Made by a program: the position numbers and the translations under genes. 64,000 nucleotides of DNA, from contig NZ_JZJL01000009.1 of the NCBI RefSeq assembly GCF_000971335.1, positions 57,056 to 121,055 of the forward strand. The letters run 5' to 3'. Origin of the DNA: Chromobacterium vaccinii (GTDB lineage: Bacteria; Pseudomonadota; Gammaproteobacteria; Burkholderiales; Chromobacteriaceae). Shown in pieces: positions 44,001 to 53,665 of the stretch. The notes beneath the pieces were generated by a model. It saw only the letters and a list, made by a program, of their open reading frames with translations. It was not told where the DNA came from and did not search any database. Every line of letters starts with the position of its first letter. Positions within the stretch are counted from its first letter, which is position 1.

Positions 44001-45374
44001 TCACACAGCCTCGACCGGCAACCGGGCGATGAACACCGACCCCTTGCCCGCCTCGCTGCTCGCCAAGTACGCCTCGCCGCCCATCAAAGCCGCGATTTTC
44101 CGGACAATCGCCAGCCCCATGCCCGCGCCGCCCCGATTCACGCCCTTGCCCTGGCTGAACGCATCGAACAGCGCGCCCCGCTCATGCTCCGGGATGCCGA
44201 TGCCGGTATCGCTGACCGTCAGCACCAGGCAAGGCCGCTGCGCATCCGGCTCCCATGCCAGCGCTACATGAACCTCTCCGTGGTCGGTGTAGCGCAGCGC
44301 GTTGGAAATCAAATTGCCGACAACCTGACGCACCCGCGTCGCATCCGCGCAAACCTCTCGGCTCGCCTCCTCAAATGCCGAAAACGACAAGAGCAAGCCC
44401 TTGGCCCTGGCCGCCGACTGGAATTCACCAACGACCCCCGCCACCAGCAAGTCTGGCGCGAATGCCGTCGGCTTCAACGTCATCCGACCGGCATCCAGCC
44501 GGCCCATGTCCAGCAAATCCTGCATCAACCTGGACAGGTAGTCCGCCGCGGTTCTGACATTGGCGATGGTCCGCCGCGCCCTTGGGTCCGCCGCCTGATC
44601 GGACAACAACTCCACCCCGCCCTGTATCGTATGCAAGGGCGTCAGAATTTCATGGCTGACCGAAGACAACATGGTGGAGCGCGCCAACGCGGTCTGCACC
44701 GCCTCCTCTTTCGCCTGCTGCGCGGCGGAAATGACGCCGCGCTGCAACTCAATGATCTCCTGCCGCCGGATCGCCTTCCACAGCTCCCGCGCCAGAAACA
44801 CCGCCAGCGCCGCCCAGGCGATCAAGCAGCCCAGTGCGAAGTTGCGCAGCCGCAGCATCTGTTCTATCGATACGTCCCGTAGTCTGACTTCGTCCAGATG
44901 CGCCGCCATCACCAGCTCCGCAATCACCGGAGACATCTCGTCCAACGCCGCCAGCGACTTCATCGCCGCCGCGTCATGCCGCGTCTCCGGAAACAAGACC
45001 GCCGTGCGCGCCATGAAGCCGGCAATCCGCTCCAGAAGCGCCGCGTAGCCGGCGTTCTTGCGCAGCTGCGGCGACACTGAACGGTTCAACACCAGGTATT
45101 TTGACTCCAGCACGTCGTAGGCGATCTGCAGATCGTCGAACGTCTCCACGCCCAGCGCGTAGGCATTGGCCTCGCCGTACAAGCGCTGCACCGCGTAGCG
45201 GTACTGCGAGGCGGCCCAATAATATCCTTCGCCCGGCCCCGCGGCCTGCTCAAGCGCGTCCTTGGAGAACAGCGTGCTCTGCACGTACAAGAAACACGAC
45301 ATCGGCAACAGGACGACCATGAAGAAAAAAATCAGCCAGGGCCGCCCCCGCTGGGCATGGGCGTAAAGCTTCAT
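44001..45374 (-). CDS. Membrane sensor histidine kinase
   Basis: A 457-residue kinase. Membrane helices near 14-32 and 183-203 bracket a ~150-residue periplasmic, all-helical sensor domain. Then come the H-box SSVSHEILTPLHTI (His about 240), N-box NLISNALRYTDHG, G1 DTGIGIP, and G2 GGAGMGLAIVRKI. The longer frame upstream belongs to another phase of the preceding gene. Its ATG overlaps the stop of the periplasmic protein gene by one base. The BetR response regulator is convergent, so kinase, regulator and periplasmic protein form one probable pathway. Confidence 0.88.
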   Translation of the reverse strand: MKLYAHAQRGRPWLIFFFMVVLLPMSCFLYVQSTLFSKDALEQAAGPGEGYYWAASQYRYAVQRLYGEANAYALGVETFDDLQIAYDVLESKYLVLNRSVSPQLRKNAGYAALLERIAGFMARTAVLFPETRHDAAAMKSLAALDEMSPVIAELVMAAHLDEVRLRDVSIEQMLRLRNFALGCLIAWAALAVFLARELWKAIRRQEIIELQRGVISAAQQAKEEAVQTALARSTMLSSVSHEILTPLHTIQGGVELLSDQAADPRARRTIANVRTAADYLSRLMQDLLDMGRLDAGRMTLKPTAFAPDLLVAGVVGEFQSAARAKGLLLSFSAFEEASREVCADATRVRQVVGNLISNALRYTDHGEVHVALAWEPDAQRPCLVLTVSDTGIGIPEHERGALFDAFSQGKGVNRGGAGMGLAIVRKIAALMGGEAYLASSEAGKGSVFIARLPVEAV

Positions 45375-45865
45375 CAGCGCACCACGATATACCTGACCTG
45401 CCAAGCCAACTTGGCGTCCGACTTCACTTTCTGCAACTCGGAGAAATCGCTGACCGGATACATGACCCACAGCGGGCCAAAATCGCGCCGCTCCAGCGGC
45501 TTGCCGTTTAGGAAGCGGGCCATGATGGGATCGTAACGGGCCAGATCGCTGATCGGCAGCGTGACTTTGTAGTCGTCGTAAGTGACCACGTCGATCTCGG
45601 AACCGCGCGCCCCGGCCGCCCGCAGAATGTCCTTGATCGCCGGCCCAGAGAATGCGGATTTGGGCGTCCATGTCGTCTTGGTCTGGATGGTCCGCTGCGG
45701 CAGCTTCAGCAAGTCTTGCTCGCTAAAACGGTATTCGCGCCGCGCGGCATCGTTGAAGGCACCGATATTGCCTTTCACCACCAGGATGGCATCAGCGGCT
45801 TGGGCAATGCCGCAACTCGCCAGCCATAACAACCCGGCCAGCCACAATCTCACGCTTGTTCGCAT
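45374..45865 (-). CDS. Periplasmic molybdopterin-binding-domain-like protein
   Basis: A 163-residue secreted protein: signal peptide MRTSVRLWLAGLLWLASCGIAQA, then a domain resembling the sulfite-oxidase molybdopterin fold (FSGPAIKDILRAAGARGSEI, VTYDDYKVTLPISDLARYDP, GPLWVMYPVSDF). It is shorter than catalytic members and the molybdenum-coordinating cysteine is not evident, so it may bind a ligand rather than catalyse. It is coupled to the downstream kinase by a one-base stop/start overlap, which suggests it delivers the signal to the kinase's periplasmic domain. Confidence 0.7.
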   Translation of the reverse strand: MRTSVRLWLAGLLWLASCGIAQAADAILVVKGNIGAFNDAARREYRFSEQDLLKLPQRTIQTKTTWTPKSAFSGPAIKDILRAAGARGSEIDVVTYDDYKVTLPISDLARYDPIMARFLNGKPLERRDFGPLWVMYPVSDFSELQKVKSDAKLAWQVRYIVVR

Positions 45866-46020
45866 TTTTCCTTCCTATCACGCCGAAAGCGGCCATCCGC
45901 CCCAATCGGCAAAGCGGCTAGCCTACCACCATGAGCCGCAGTGGAAAATGCGTTCAACATTTCAGGAGGGTTCCGAAAATCGCAGCGGCACACGCAAAAT
46001 CCTGAGCTTGCCGCTGCGGC

Positions 46021-49000
46021 TCAATCAAATCGCAGCGTATAACGCGACTCCGCCGACATCGCCGTGCCGGCGCGCAGAATCACCGACCAGCCCTTGGACA
46101 GCTGGTAAGCCAGCTTCACCGCCTGGTCGGCGCTGCTGATGCCGTACTCGTAGCCCAGGTAGAGCTCGCGCGTCAGCTGGCGGCCCACGGTCACCACCTG
46201 CTCGGCCGGGCTGACCGTGCCGTTGGCCAGCGTCTTCTCCTTGCGGCTGGACACGCCCAGATCGTCGAACAGGCCGATGCGGTCGTTGATCGAACCGGCC
46301 AGCATCATGCCGGCCGACGCGGCCAGGTCGTTGTTGTCGCGGTCGCCGCTGGCGGGACGGCCCAGCACCAGCCAGGCCAGCCTGTCCTTCTCCGCCATCG
46401 GCTCGTCGCTGATCAGCCTCACCTTGGGCATGGCCACCGAACCGCTGACCTCCACGCCCGCCCCCACCGGCGACAGCCGGCGCTTGGCCTGGACGTTGAG
46501 CAGCGGGTTGTCCAGCGGACCGTTGAAGGTGATGGCGCCGAAGGTGATGTCCAGATCCTGGCCATAGGCCTTGTAGCGTCCCTTGACCACTTTGACCTGG
46601 CCCTTGGCCGCCGGCGCCTCGCCCGGATTGGCGCTGACATGGACCATGCCGGACAGCTCCACGTCCAGCCCCTGGCCGGTGAAGCGGAAGCGGTCGCCCA
46701 GATCCAGGTCCAGCGCCACCGTCAGCGGCATGGTGGCGAAGGCGGACGGCTCCGCCGGCGGCCTGCCCACCACCACCACGTCGCCGCCCAGGTCCGGCGC
46801 GCCCAGTTTGGGCAGGCCGATGCGGCCCTGATCGGCGCGGATGCGGCCGTTCAGCGACAGCTTGCCGCCGACGAAGGCCAGCTCGCTCTGGCCGGACACC
46901 ACCAGCCGGCGTCCCGGCCGGTCGAACACGCTGAAGCGCTGCAGCGCCACCTTGACCCGCGCGTCGGGCAGATCGTCGCTGAGGTCCAGCGTGCCGCTGG
47001 CGGTGACCTCGCCCTTGCCGCTGACAAAGCGCAGCTGCTGCAGCGTCAGCTTGCGGCCGTCGACGCGGGCCAGCAGATTGCCGTCGGCCAGCGCGATGCC
47101 GGTGCGGCGGTCGGCGAATTTCAGCTGGTCGCCGCGGATCTGGCCCAAAGCCTGCGGCGCGGCCAGCGGGCCGCTCAGATCCAGGCTGGCCTGCAACTGC
47201 CCGCCCAGCTCCAGGCCGGGGCCGGACAGCTCGGCCAGCGTGGACAAGGCCGGCAGGCTGGCGCGCAAAGTGCCGGCCACCGGCGTGCGGCCGTCGATGT
47301 GGCCGCCGTTCCACGGCAGGCTGCCCTGGCCTTGCGCCTGGGCGAAGCGGCTGTCCAGATTGAGCTTGAACGCCAGCCGGCGTCCGTCCAGGTCCAGATC
47401 CACCCGCGCGGTCTTCAGGCCCAGCGGCACCGGCCGGCCCTTGCCTTGCGGCAGCTGCACGTCGCCGCCGCTGCGCCACACCGCCAGCTGGCCCTGGCCG
47501 GATGGCGCCAATCCCCAGTCGGCGTCGAACTGCAGGTTTTGCTCCACCGGCAGCTTCAACAGCGGCCCCAGCTCGGCCAACTTGATGCCGCGCGCGCTGC
47601 CGTGGCTGCTGAGCGCGCCGTTCGCCTGGCGGGTGAAGTCGGCCAGATTGAGATTGCCGCCCAGCAAGGCCAGCCGCGCTGCGCCCAGCTTCACCTGGCC
47701 GTCGCCGCCGACGAAGAGCGCAGCCGGCGCCTGCAGGCTGAGGCCGGGCTTGCCGGCCAGATCGAGCTTCTGCACGCTGCCCTGCCAGCCCCCGGCCGCG
47801 GTCAAGCCGCCGCTGGCTGCCAGTTGCAAGTTGTAGTTCAAATCGCCTTCGCGGAAGCGTCCGTCCAGCTGCAGGCCGTGGCGGGCGCGGGTGCCAGACG
47901 CGCGGGCATGCAGCTGCTCGGCGCGCAGCGTGCCGGCCTGCAGCGCGGCCACGTCCAGGCTGAGCTGGAAAGGGCTGGCCTGGTCGGCCTTGATATTGCC
48001 GGCGAACTGCAGCGATTGCAGCGCCACGCCCCCCGGCAGCTTCAGCCGATCGGCCTGCAGCTTGGCGTTGAGCAGCGGCGCCTTGGGCACGCCGGCCAGT
48101 TCGCCCTGCCCCTGTATGGTGCCGGCGAAGCCGGGCCCCAGCAGCGACAGATTGGGCGCGTTGATCGCCAGCTTCAGCTTGTCGCCGGCCACGCCATAAC
48201 TGCCGTTGGCCTGCAGCCGGTTGTCCGCCAGGCGGATATCCAGCAGCAATTGCTTGAGGCGGCGCGGGTCCAGCAGCACGTTGGCGCTGCCGGACAACGG
48301 CGCGCCGGACAGCTTGCTGGGCGCGAACTGCAGCTTGGCGCCTATCTCCATCGGCTCGGCCAGCTGGCCCGCCATCTTCAGCGTGGCGTTCAGATCGCCC
48401 TTGGGCAGCTTGGGCTGCAAACGCGACGGGTCGGCGCGGCTGAGCGCGCCGTTCAGTTCGAACAACTGGCGGCCGGACAAGCCCAGCTTGCCGTTGACGC
48501 TGATCGCGCCGCCGCCGGTTCCCAGCTCCAGCTTCTTCAGCAACAAGGCTGGCTGCTTGCCGCCGGCCAGCTCCAGCAGCGCGTCGGCGCGCAACTGGCC
48601 GCCTTTCAATTGGGCGGCGACGCGCGGCTCGGCCGGCGCGCCCTCCACCGTGATCCGGCCGCCTATCGTTTCATCCGGCGCGGCCTCGTGCAGCTGGCGC
48701 AGCGCCACCTTGCTCAGATCGGCCGCCAGCTTGATCGCGCCCGGCTTGAATTCGCCCGACAGATCCACCCGGCCGCCCGCCGCCTCGACATGGCTGTTGT
48801 ACAGCTCCAGCGCCTTCTCGTCGGCGCGGAATTCGCCGACCAGCAGCGACAAAGGCAGCTTGTGCGCCGACAACGCGCCCGGCTCGGTGTTGATCAGGGT
48901 CAGGCCGCCCTTGACCCTCTGGCCGGCGTCCGGCTCGGCGAACACCGCGAAACTGAGCCGGCCCTTGGGCCAGGACGGCAGCAGCGATTGCGGATTGATG

Positions 49001-49836
49001 TTGCCAACGCGGGCATCCAGCCGCGCCAGCCGGTTGAACGGGTTGGCGTCGAACGGCCGCAGCGCGCCGGACAGCTCCACGCTGACGCCCTTGCCGTCCA
49101 TCTGCCCGGAGAAGGCCGGCTTGAGCAGATCGCCGGACAGGCCCAGCCTGGCCTTCACCGCCACCTGCTCCAGCTCGCCGCGCGCGGCCAACTGGCCGGA
49201 CAACGCGAACGGCGAAGCGGCGGCCAGCTCCAGGCCGGCGTCGACGCCGCCCCACGGCGTGTCCAGCCGCTTCAATTTCAGACGATGGCGGGCGCCGTCG
49301 TAGTCGTAGCCGGCCTGCAGGCGATACAGGCTGACGTGGGCCGGCTCCAGCGTCAGGCTGGCCAGCGACAGCTCGCCGACGCGGACCTTGAGCGGCAGCG
49401 CCAGCGATTGCGGCGCCTGCGGCGGCGCCGGTTTTTCTTCCGGTTTGGCCCGGCTCAGCACGCGCACGTGGCCCAGCGCCAGCCGGTCGATGTCCAGCCG
49501 GCCGCGCCACAGCTCCAGCGGATGCCAGTCCAGCTTCAGCGATTCGATGTCCACATCGTCGCCGGCGCTGCGCACGCGGATGTCGCGCAGCGCGAAGCCC
49601 TGCCACAGCGCGCCGTCCACCGCGCCGACGCTGAACACGCCGCCGCTGAGGCGGCCGGCGCCCTGCAGCGCCCAGGCGAAGCCGGCCGGGCTGGCGCTGA
49701 TCCAGCCCAGCAAGGCCAGCAGCAGCGCGAACATCAGCGCCAGCGCGCCGAAGAAGGCGCGCCAGCGGCGCGGCCGCCGCGGAGGGGTGGGCGCCTGCTC
49801 CGGCGCCTCGGTTTGGGGGGTCTGCTTGTCGCTCAT
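46021..49836 (-). CDS. tamB: Translocation and assembly module protein TamB
   Basis: A 1271-residue inner-membrane-anchored protein spanning the periplasm; with TamA it aids outer-membrane protein assembly and/or phospholipid transport. A single N-terminal helix (about 26-47) is followed by a very long repetitive beta region (AsmA/DUF490 type) and a C-terminal DUF490 core with LVLGRPASGD and GVSSRKEKTLANG, ending RYTLRFD. The ATG lies four bases past the tamA stop. Large plus-strand frames opposite this gene are shadows of its G+C-rich codons. Confidence 0.95.
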   Translation of the reverse strand: MSDKQTPQTEAPEQAPTPPRRPRRWRAFFGALALMFALLLALLGWISASPAGFAWALQGAGRLSGGVFSVGAVDGALWQGFALRDIRVRSAGDDVDIESLKLDWHPLELWRGRLDIDRLALGHVRVLSRAKPEEKPAPPQAPQSLALPLKVRVGELSLASLTLEPAHVSLYRLQAGYDYDGARHRLKLKRLDTPWGGVDAGLELAAASPFALSGQLAARGELEQVAVKARLGLSGDLLKPAFSGQMDGKGVSVELSGALRPFDANPFNRLARLDARVGNINPQSLLPSWPKGRLSFAVFAEPDAGQRVKGGLTLINTEPGALSAHKLPLSLLVGEFRADEKALELYNSHVEAAGGRVDLSGEFKPGAIKLAADLSKVALRQLHEAAPDETIGGRITVEGAPAEPRVAAQLKGGQLRADALLELAGGKQPALLLKKLELGTGGGAISVNGKLGLSGRQLFELNGALSRADPSRLQPKLPKGDLNATLKMAGQLAEPMEIGAKLQFAPSKLSGAPLSGSANVLLDPRRLKQLLLDIRLADNRLQANGSYGVAGDKLKLAINAPNLSLLGPGFAGTIQGQGELAGVPKAPLLNAKLQADRLKLPGGVALQSLQFAGNIKADQASPFQLSLDVAALQAGTLRAEQLHARASGTRARHGLQLDGRFREGDLNYNLQLAASGGLTAAGGWQGSVQKLDLAGKPGLSLQAPAALFVGGDGQVKLGAARLALLGGNLNLADFTRQANGALSSHGSARGIKLAELGPLLKLPVEQNLQFDADWGLAPSGQGQLAVWRSGGDVQLPQGKGRPVPLGLKTARVDLDLDGRRLAFKLNLDSRFAQAQGQGSLPWNGGHIDGRTPVAGTLRASLPALSTLAELSGPGLELGGQLQASLDLSGPLAAPQALGQIRGDQLKFADRRTGIALADGNLLARVDGRKLTLQQLRFVSGKGEVTASGTLDLSDDLPDARVKVALQRFSVFDRPGRRLVVSGQSELAFVGGKLSLNGRIRADQGRIGLPKLGAPDLGGDVVVVGRPPAEPSAFATMPLTVALDLDLGDRFRFTGQGLDVELSGMVHVSANPGEAPAAKGQVKVVKGRYKAYGQDLDITFGAITFNGPLDNPLLNVQAKRRLSPVGAGVEVSGSVAMPKVRLISDEPMAEKDRLAWLVLGRPASGDRDNNDLAASAGMMLAGSINDRIGLFDDLGVSSRKEKTLANGTVSPAEQVVTVGRQLTRELYLGYEYGISSADQAVKLAYQLSKGWSVILRAGTAMSAESRYTLRFD

Positions 49837-49840
49837 GGGA

Positions 49841-51616
49841 TCAGAAGGCCAGGCCCAGGCTGAGGTTCCAACGGATCTTGCCGTCGCGCTCGGCCTTGGC
49901 GATGTCGAAGGACAGCGGCGCCACCGGGCTCATCCAGCGCACGCCGACGCCGTTGGCGTGCTCGGGCTGGAAGCCCTTCCAGCTGTCGGCTGCGTTGCCG
50001 GCGTCGGTGAACAGCGCCAGGTACCAGTCCGGCTTGATCGGAATCTGGTATTCCAGGCTGCCGGTAGCCACCACCCGGCCGCCCAGCACCGCTCCTGAGC
50101 CCTTGGGATCGGACAGGCCCAGGCTCTGGTAGTCGTAGCCGCGCACGCTGTTGGCGCCGCCGGCGCGGAACAGCAGCGTGGACGGCACCTGAGAGCCGTC
50201 GCGCGCCCACACCTGGCCCAGCTCTGCCCGGACAACCAGCGTGCCGTACTTGGGGAACGGCGACCAGTAGCCGACCGCGCGGCCATAAGCGCGCACCAGC
50301 GAAGTGGACGAGCCGAACTGGCCTAACGAACCAGACAACCTACCATCCAGCAGGTAGCCGCTGCGCGGCCGCATCAAATCATCGACCGCACGCTGGGTCC
50401 AGCCATACACCAGCTGGGTGACGTGGGTATCGGTAGTCTCGCCGCCGGCCTCGGCGCTTTCCTTCAGGAACTCCACCCCCATCCGCGCCTCGATGTTGCC
50501 GCGGCTGCGGATGCGCCATACGCCGGCGTCCACCGTATTGGTCTTCAGGCCCTGCACGGTTTCCGACTTGAACGAGCTGGTGATCGAGTGGGAATAGCCG
50601 TCGGACTGGCGCGGGAAGCCCAGGCCGAAGCTGACCGCCTGCTGATCGCGCTTCCAGTCCAGCAGCAGCGAGCCGGTATAGCCGCGGCGGAAGATGTTGT
50701 AATGGTCGTAGCCCACCCGCACGCCAGGGCCTTCCTGGGAGTCGTAAGTCAGACCCAGTTCCACCTTCTGCCGCGGCATCTCCACCACGTCCACCGTCAC
50801 CGGCACCCGGTTGTCGGCGATGTGGTCGAAATCGGCGCTGACGATCACCGACGAAAAATGCGGGTCCTGCTCCAGCGCCGACTGGTAAGCCAGCACCTTG
50901 TCCTGGCTGTACGGCGAGCCGGGATTGAAGTCGGCCATGCCCAGCGCCACTTTCTCCGGATAGCGCTTGATGCCGTTGACGGTGATCTTGCCGAACGCGA
51001 TCAGCGGGCCGCTGTCCAGCTTCACTTCCAATGTGGCGCGGCGGGTGGCGGGATCGACCCTGGCTTCGCTGGACACGATGCGCGCCCGGGGGAAGCGGTC
51101 GGCCTGCAGCCGACGCAGCACCGCGCGCTTACCGGCATCCCAGTCCGCCTGGCGGTAAGGCGCGCCCATCGGCAGCGCCCAGGCTTCCAGCACCTGGGCC
51201 AGCCGCTGCTGGTAGTCGCTCTGTTGGCGGATGTCGCCGTCCAGCCGGATGGTGACGTCGTCGATCAGCACCGGTTCGCCCGGGCTGACCTTGACCCGCA
51301 CCCGGTTGCCGGCCTCCAGCGCCGCGTCCACGCGGGCGCCGAAATAGCCCTCGGTCTCCAGCAGCTTCTTCGCCTCGTCAGGCGTGCTCTTCACCAGCGC
51401 CTCCAGCCAGCTCTGGTCGACGTCCGGGTCCTTCTGGTTTTCCACCAGATCCAGGTTGTCGCGCAGCAATTGCGCCAGATCGGACGGCGCGTCGATTTCC
51501 ACGCTGTATTCAATGCCGGCCTGCGCCTGCGCCACCGCCAGACAGGCGGCCAGCGCCAACAGCCGGCCAGGGCGGCATGCGAGAAAGCGCGGAGGGAGAA
51601 TGGAAAAACGTGGCAT
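49841..51616 (-). CDS. tamA: Translocation and assembly module protein TamA
   Basis: A 591-residue Omp85-family outer-membrane protein. A signal peptide ending AQAQA (about residue 33) is followed by three POTRA domains (about 35-270) and a 16-strand barrel. The Omp85 hallmark region FRAGGANSVRGYDYQSLG (about 495) and terminal LSLGLAF are present. Two further in-frame ATGs upstream (51643, 51688) have no better ribosome sites, and the start given begins closest to the signal peptide. tamA-tamB order and spacing are as in most proteobacteria. Confidence 0.93.
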   Translation of the reverse strand: MPRFSILPPRFLACRPGRLLALAACLAVAQAQAGIEYSVEIDAPSDLAQLLRDNLDLVENQKDPDVDQSWLEALVKSTPDEAKKLLETEGYFGARVDAALEAGNRVRVKVSPGEPVLIDDVTIRLDGDIRQQSDYQQRLAQVLEAWALPMGAPYRQADWDAGKRAVLRRLQADRFPRARIVSSEARVDPATRRATLEVKLDSGPLIAFGKITVNGIKRYPEKVALGMADFNPGSPYSQDKVLAYQSALEQDPHFSSVIVSADFDHIADNRVPVTVDVVEMPRQKVELGLTYDSQEGPGVRVGYDHYNIFRRGYTGSLLLDWKRDQQAVSFGLGFPRQSDGYSHSITSSFKSETVQGLKTNTVDAGVWRIRSRGNIEARMGVEFLKESAEAGGETTDTHVTQLVYGWTQRAVDDLMRPRSGYLLDGRLSGSLGQFGSSTSLVRAYGRAVGYWSPFPKYGTLVVRAELGQVWARDGSQVPSTLLFRAGGANSVRGYDYQSLGLSDPKGSGAVLGGRVVATGSLEYQIPIKPDWYLALFTDAGNAADSWKGFQPEHANGVGVRWMSPVAPLSFDIAKAERDGKIRWNLSLGLAF

Positions 51617-51921
51617 GGTTCGATTCAAAAGGGGATGTCGCATGGTAACGGAAGTCAGCGGGGCTGGCGACCGGCAAACGATTGTCAAACAAGGGGTATC
51701 TGACCGTGTCCGCCCCGCTCAAGTTCACTCCGGGCTTGTCCATGCGCCAGGCATCAAACCGGGAAAAGCCCGCATCCGCGAATATTTTCCCCATCAATAC
51801 CCAGCCCAATCCCCCTCGCTCCCTCCCTCTTTTCATAAAATCACATTGAAATATAATAATTAGTCAAAACATTGAATATGCATCTTAGTATTTCACACCA
51901 ATCTCAATTGAAGCGACCGCC
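51617..51921. other. Divergent intergenic region between tamA and the MBL-fold gene
   Basis: About 300 bases, A+T-rich in the right half. A perfect TATAAT at 51852-51857 with a poor -35 (CTTTCA, 17 bases away) could drive the MBL-fold gene. Nothing else is recognisable. Confidence 0.35.
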
Positions 51922-52929
51922 ATGAAACCATCGTTGTCCGCCCTGCCCATTCGAACCCTTGCCGCCGCGCTGCTCTCCGGCCTGCAATTACTCTCTCTCG
52001 CCCAGGCGGCGGAACTGCCCGCCTCCTCCGAGCCCGCCCAGCTACGCAATCAGGCCCCCGGCTTCTTCCGGATGCAGCTTGGGGACTTCACCGTCACCAC
52101 CCTGTTCGACAAGAGCCTGCAACTGCCGACATCCGTGCTGCAAGGCGCCGCCCCCGGCCAGATCCAGACACTGCTCGATGCCGGCGACAACCCCCTGCCC
52201 GCGTTTCCGGTATCCGACAATGCCTTCCTGATCCACACCGGCCGGGAACTGGTGCTGATCGATACCGGCGCCGGGCGCTTCTATGGCGAAGGCGATGGCT
52301 CGCTGCTGGATAATCTGCGCGCAGCCGGCTACCAGCCCGAACAGGTCGGCAAGATCATCCTCACCCACCTGCATGCCGACCATATCGGCGGCCTGCTGCG
52401 CCCCGACGGCCAACCGGCCTTTCCCAACGCCGCCATCTACAGCCACTCGGCCGATTTCGCGCTCTGGACCAGCGCGGAAATGGCCCGGTCGGCGGACCCG
52501 GCCAAGCGCAAACTGCACGGCATCGTGAAAGCCATCTCCGCGCCTTACCGCGCGGCGGGACGCTGGCATGCCTTTGATGGCCAGACAGAGATCGCGCCCG
52601 GCGTCACCGCCGTGCCGTTGCCGGGCCACACCGCCGGCCATACCGGCGTGAAGGTCAGCAGCCATGGCGAAACGCTGTGGGCGGTGGGCGACATGATCCA
52701 CAACCTGGCCGCCCAATCGGCCCAGCCAGAGATCTATGCCAGCTTCGACACCGACGGCGGACAGGCGGCGGCCACCCGGCGGCAAGCCTTCGCCCGCATC
52801 GCCGCCGGCCACGACTGGATCGCCGCCGCCCACGCTCCCTTCCCCGGCATCGGCCGCCTGCGCGACGACGGCGGGCGCTTCGCCTGGCTGCCGGCGGAGC
52901 GGCTGCCGCTTGCCGAATCCCCTCGCTGA
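51922..52929 (+). CDS. Secreted metallo-beta-lactamase-fold hydrolase
   Basis: A 335-residue exported enzyme with signal peptide (to about residue 29, AQAAE). The dinuclear zinc motif THLHADHIGG lies near 147-156, further ligands are in LPGHTAGHT (His about 239) and VGDMIH (Asp about 259), and a C-terminal histidine is in AAAHAPFPG. This layout is shared by N-acyl-homoserine lactonases, alkylsulfatase-like and other hydrolases; sequence does not decide the substrate. It is a monocistronic gene divergent from tamA. Confidence 0.85.
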   Translation: MKPSLSALPIRTLAAALLSGLQLLSLAQAAELPASSEPAQLRNQAPGFFRMQLGDFTVTTLFDKSLQLPTSVLQGAAPGQIQTLLDAGDNPLPAFPVSDNAFLIHTGRELVLIDTGAGRFYGEGDGSLLDNLRAAGYQPEQVGKIILTHLHADHIGGLLRPDGQPAFPNAAIYSHSADFALWTSAEMARSADPAKRKLHGIVKAISAPYRAAGRWHAFDGQTEIAPGVTAVPLPGHTAGHTGVKVSSHGETLWAVGDMIHNLAAQSAQPEIYASFDTDGGQAAATRRQAFARIAAGHDWIAAAHAPFPGIGRLRDDGGRFAWLPAERLPLAESPR

Positions 52930-52961
52930 GCGTGCCGCCGCCCGAGCGGCAGACGCCAATC

Positions 52962-53633
52962 TCAAGCAGTCGCAGAACGCCCGGCGGGGATGGCCGCAAC
53001 GCCCAGGTAGGAGCAGACCAAGCCCCGCAGCTCTCGCCCCAGGCCCGCATGCGCCAGCAGGCCGCGCCGCGCGGCGTTGTGGATCACGCCCTCGATCGCC
53101 GACGACAGCAGGTGGGCGGCGACGCCGTCCGCGTCATCCGGTCCGCGATGCCTGGCGACGATGACGCCGTACAGCCGCAGATATTCGTCCAGGAACGCCC
53201 GGTGCGCCGCCTCGCCGGCATAGGGATTGGGCAGATCGAGCAGGACCCGGTGCAAGGCCGGAAAATCGCGGTGGATGGCGATCATCCCGTCCACCAGCGC
53301 CTCGGCCAGACCTGCCGGCGCGGCCTGGCCATCGACGGCGCTACGCAGCACAGCCAGCACCGCCTCAAAGTGGCGGCGGCGGATGGCGTCGAGCAGCGCG
53401 GTCTTGTCGGGAAAGTATTGATACAGCGAGCCGATGCTGACGCCGGCGACGCCGGCCACCTCGTTGGTGGTGAAACCGGCCCAGCCGCGAGCGTCCAGAA
53501 CGCGAGCGCCGGCCTCGACGATCGCGTCCACCATCGCGCGGGAACGCGCCTGGCGCGGGGCCTTGCGCATGGCCGCCGCGGCGCCGGGAATGCGAGTGGA
53601 CACGCCTGCCTCCTCGGAAAACAATTCAATCAT
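52962..53633 (-). CDS. TetR-family transcriptional regulator
   Basis: A 223-residue repressor. The N-terminal helix-turn-helix is clear: RSRAMVDAIVEAGARVLDAR then TTNEVAGVAGVSIGSLYQYF (about 49-68). The rest is a helical ligand domain. An upstream extension to 53711 is not conserved-looking, so the ATG at 53633 is used. Divergent from a DinB-family gene with starts 33 bases apart; a TCATG-N9-CATGA palindrome covering its start codon is a possible operator controlling both. Confidence 0.87.
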   Translation of the reverse strand: MIELFSEEAGVSTRIPGAAAAMRKAPRQARSRAMVDAIVEAGARVLDARGWAGFTTNEVAGVAGVSIGSLYQYFPDKTALLDAIRRRHFEAVLAVLRSAVDGQAAPAGLAEALVDGMIAIHRDFPALHRVLLDLPNPYAGEAAHRAFLDEYLRLYGVIVARHRGPDDADGVAAHLLSSAIEGVIHNAARRGLLAHAGLGRELRGLVCSYLGVAAIPAGRSATA

Positions 53634-53648
53634 GTCTACATAGCATGA
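53630..53648. promoter_or_regulatory. Palindrome between TetR and DinB genes, putative operator
   Basis: TCATG and CATGA arms are separated by nine bases. It overlaps the TetR start codon and lies 18 bases before the DinB-type gene start, a usual place for a TetR autorepression site. Confidence 0.35.
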
Positions 53649-53665
53649 ATGGAGAGGCCGGCACC

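Noticed and set aside
46639..49863. Plus-strand open frame of over 1000 codons opposite tamB
   Set aside because: It is rich in Gln, Arg, Ala and His from reading G+C-rich codons backwards, has no domain pattern, and lies opposite a clearly recognisable TamB.
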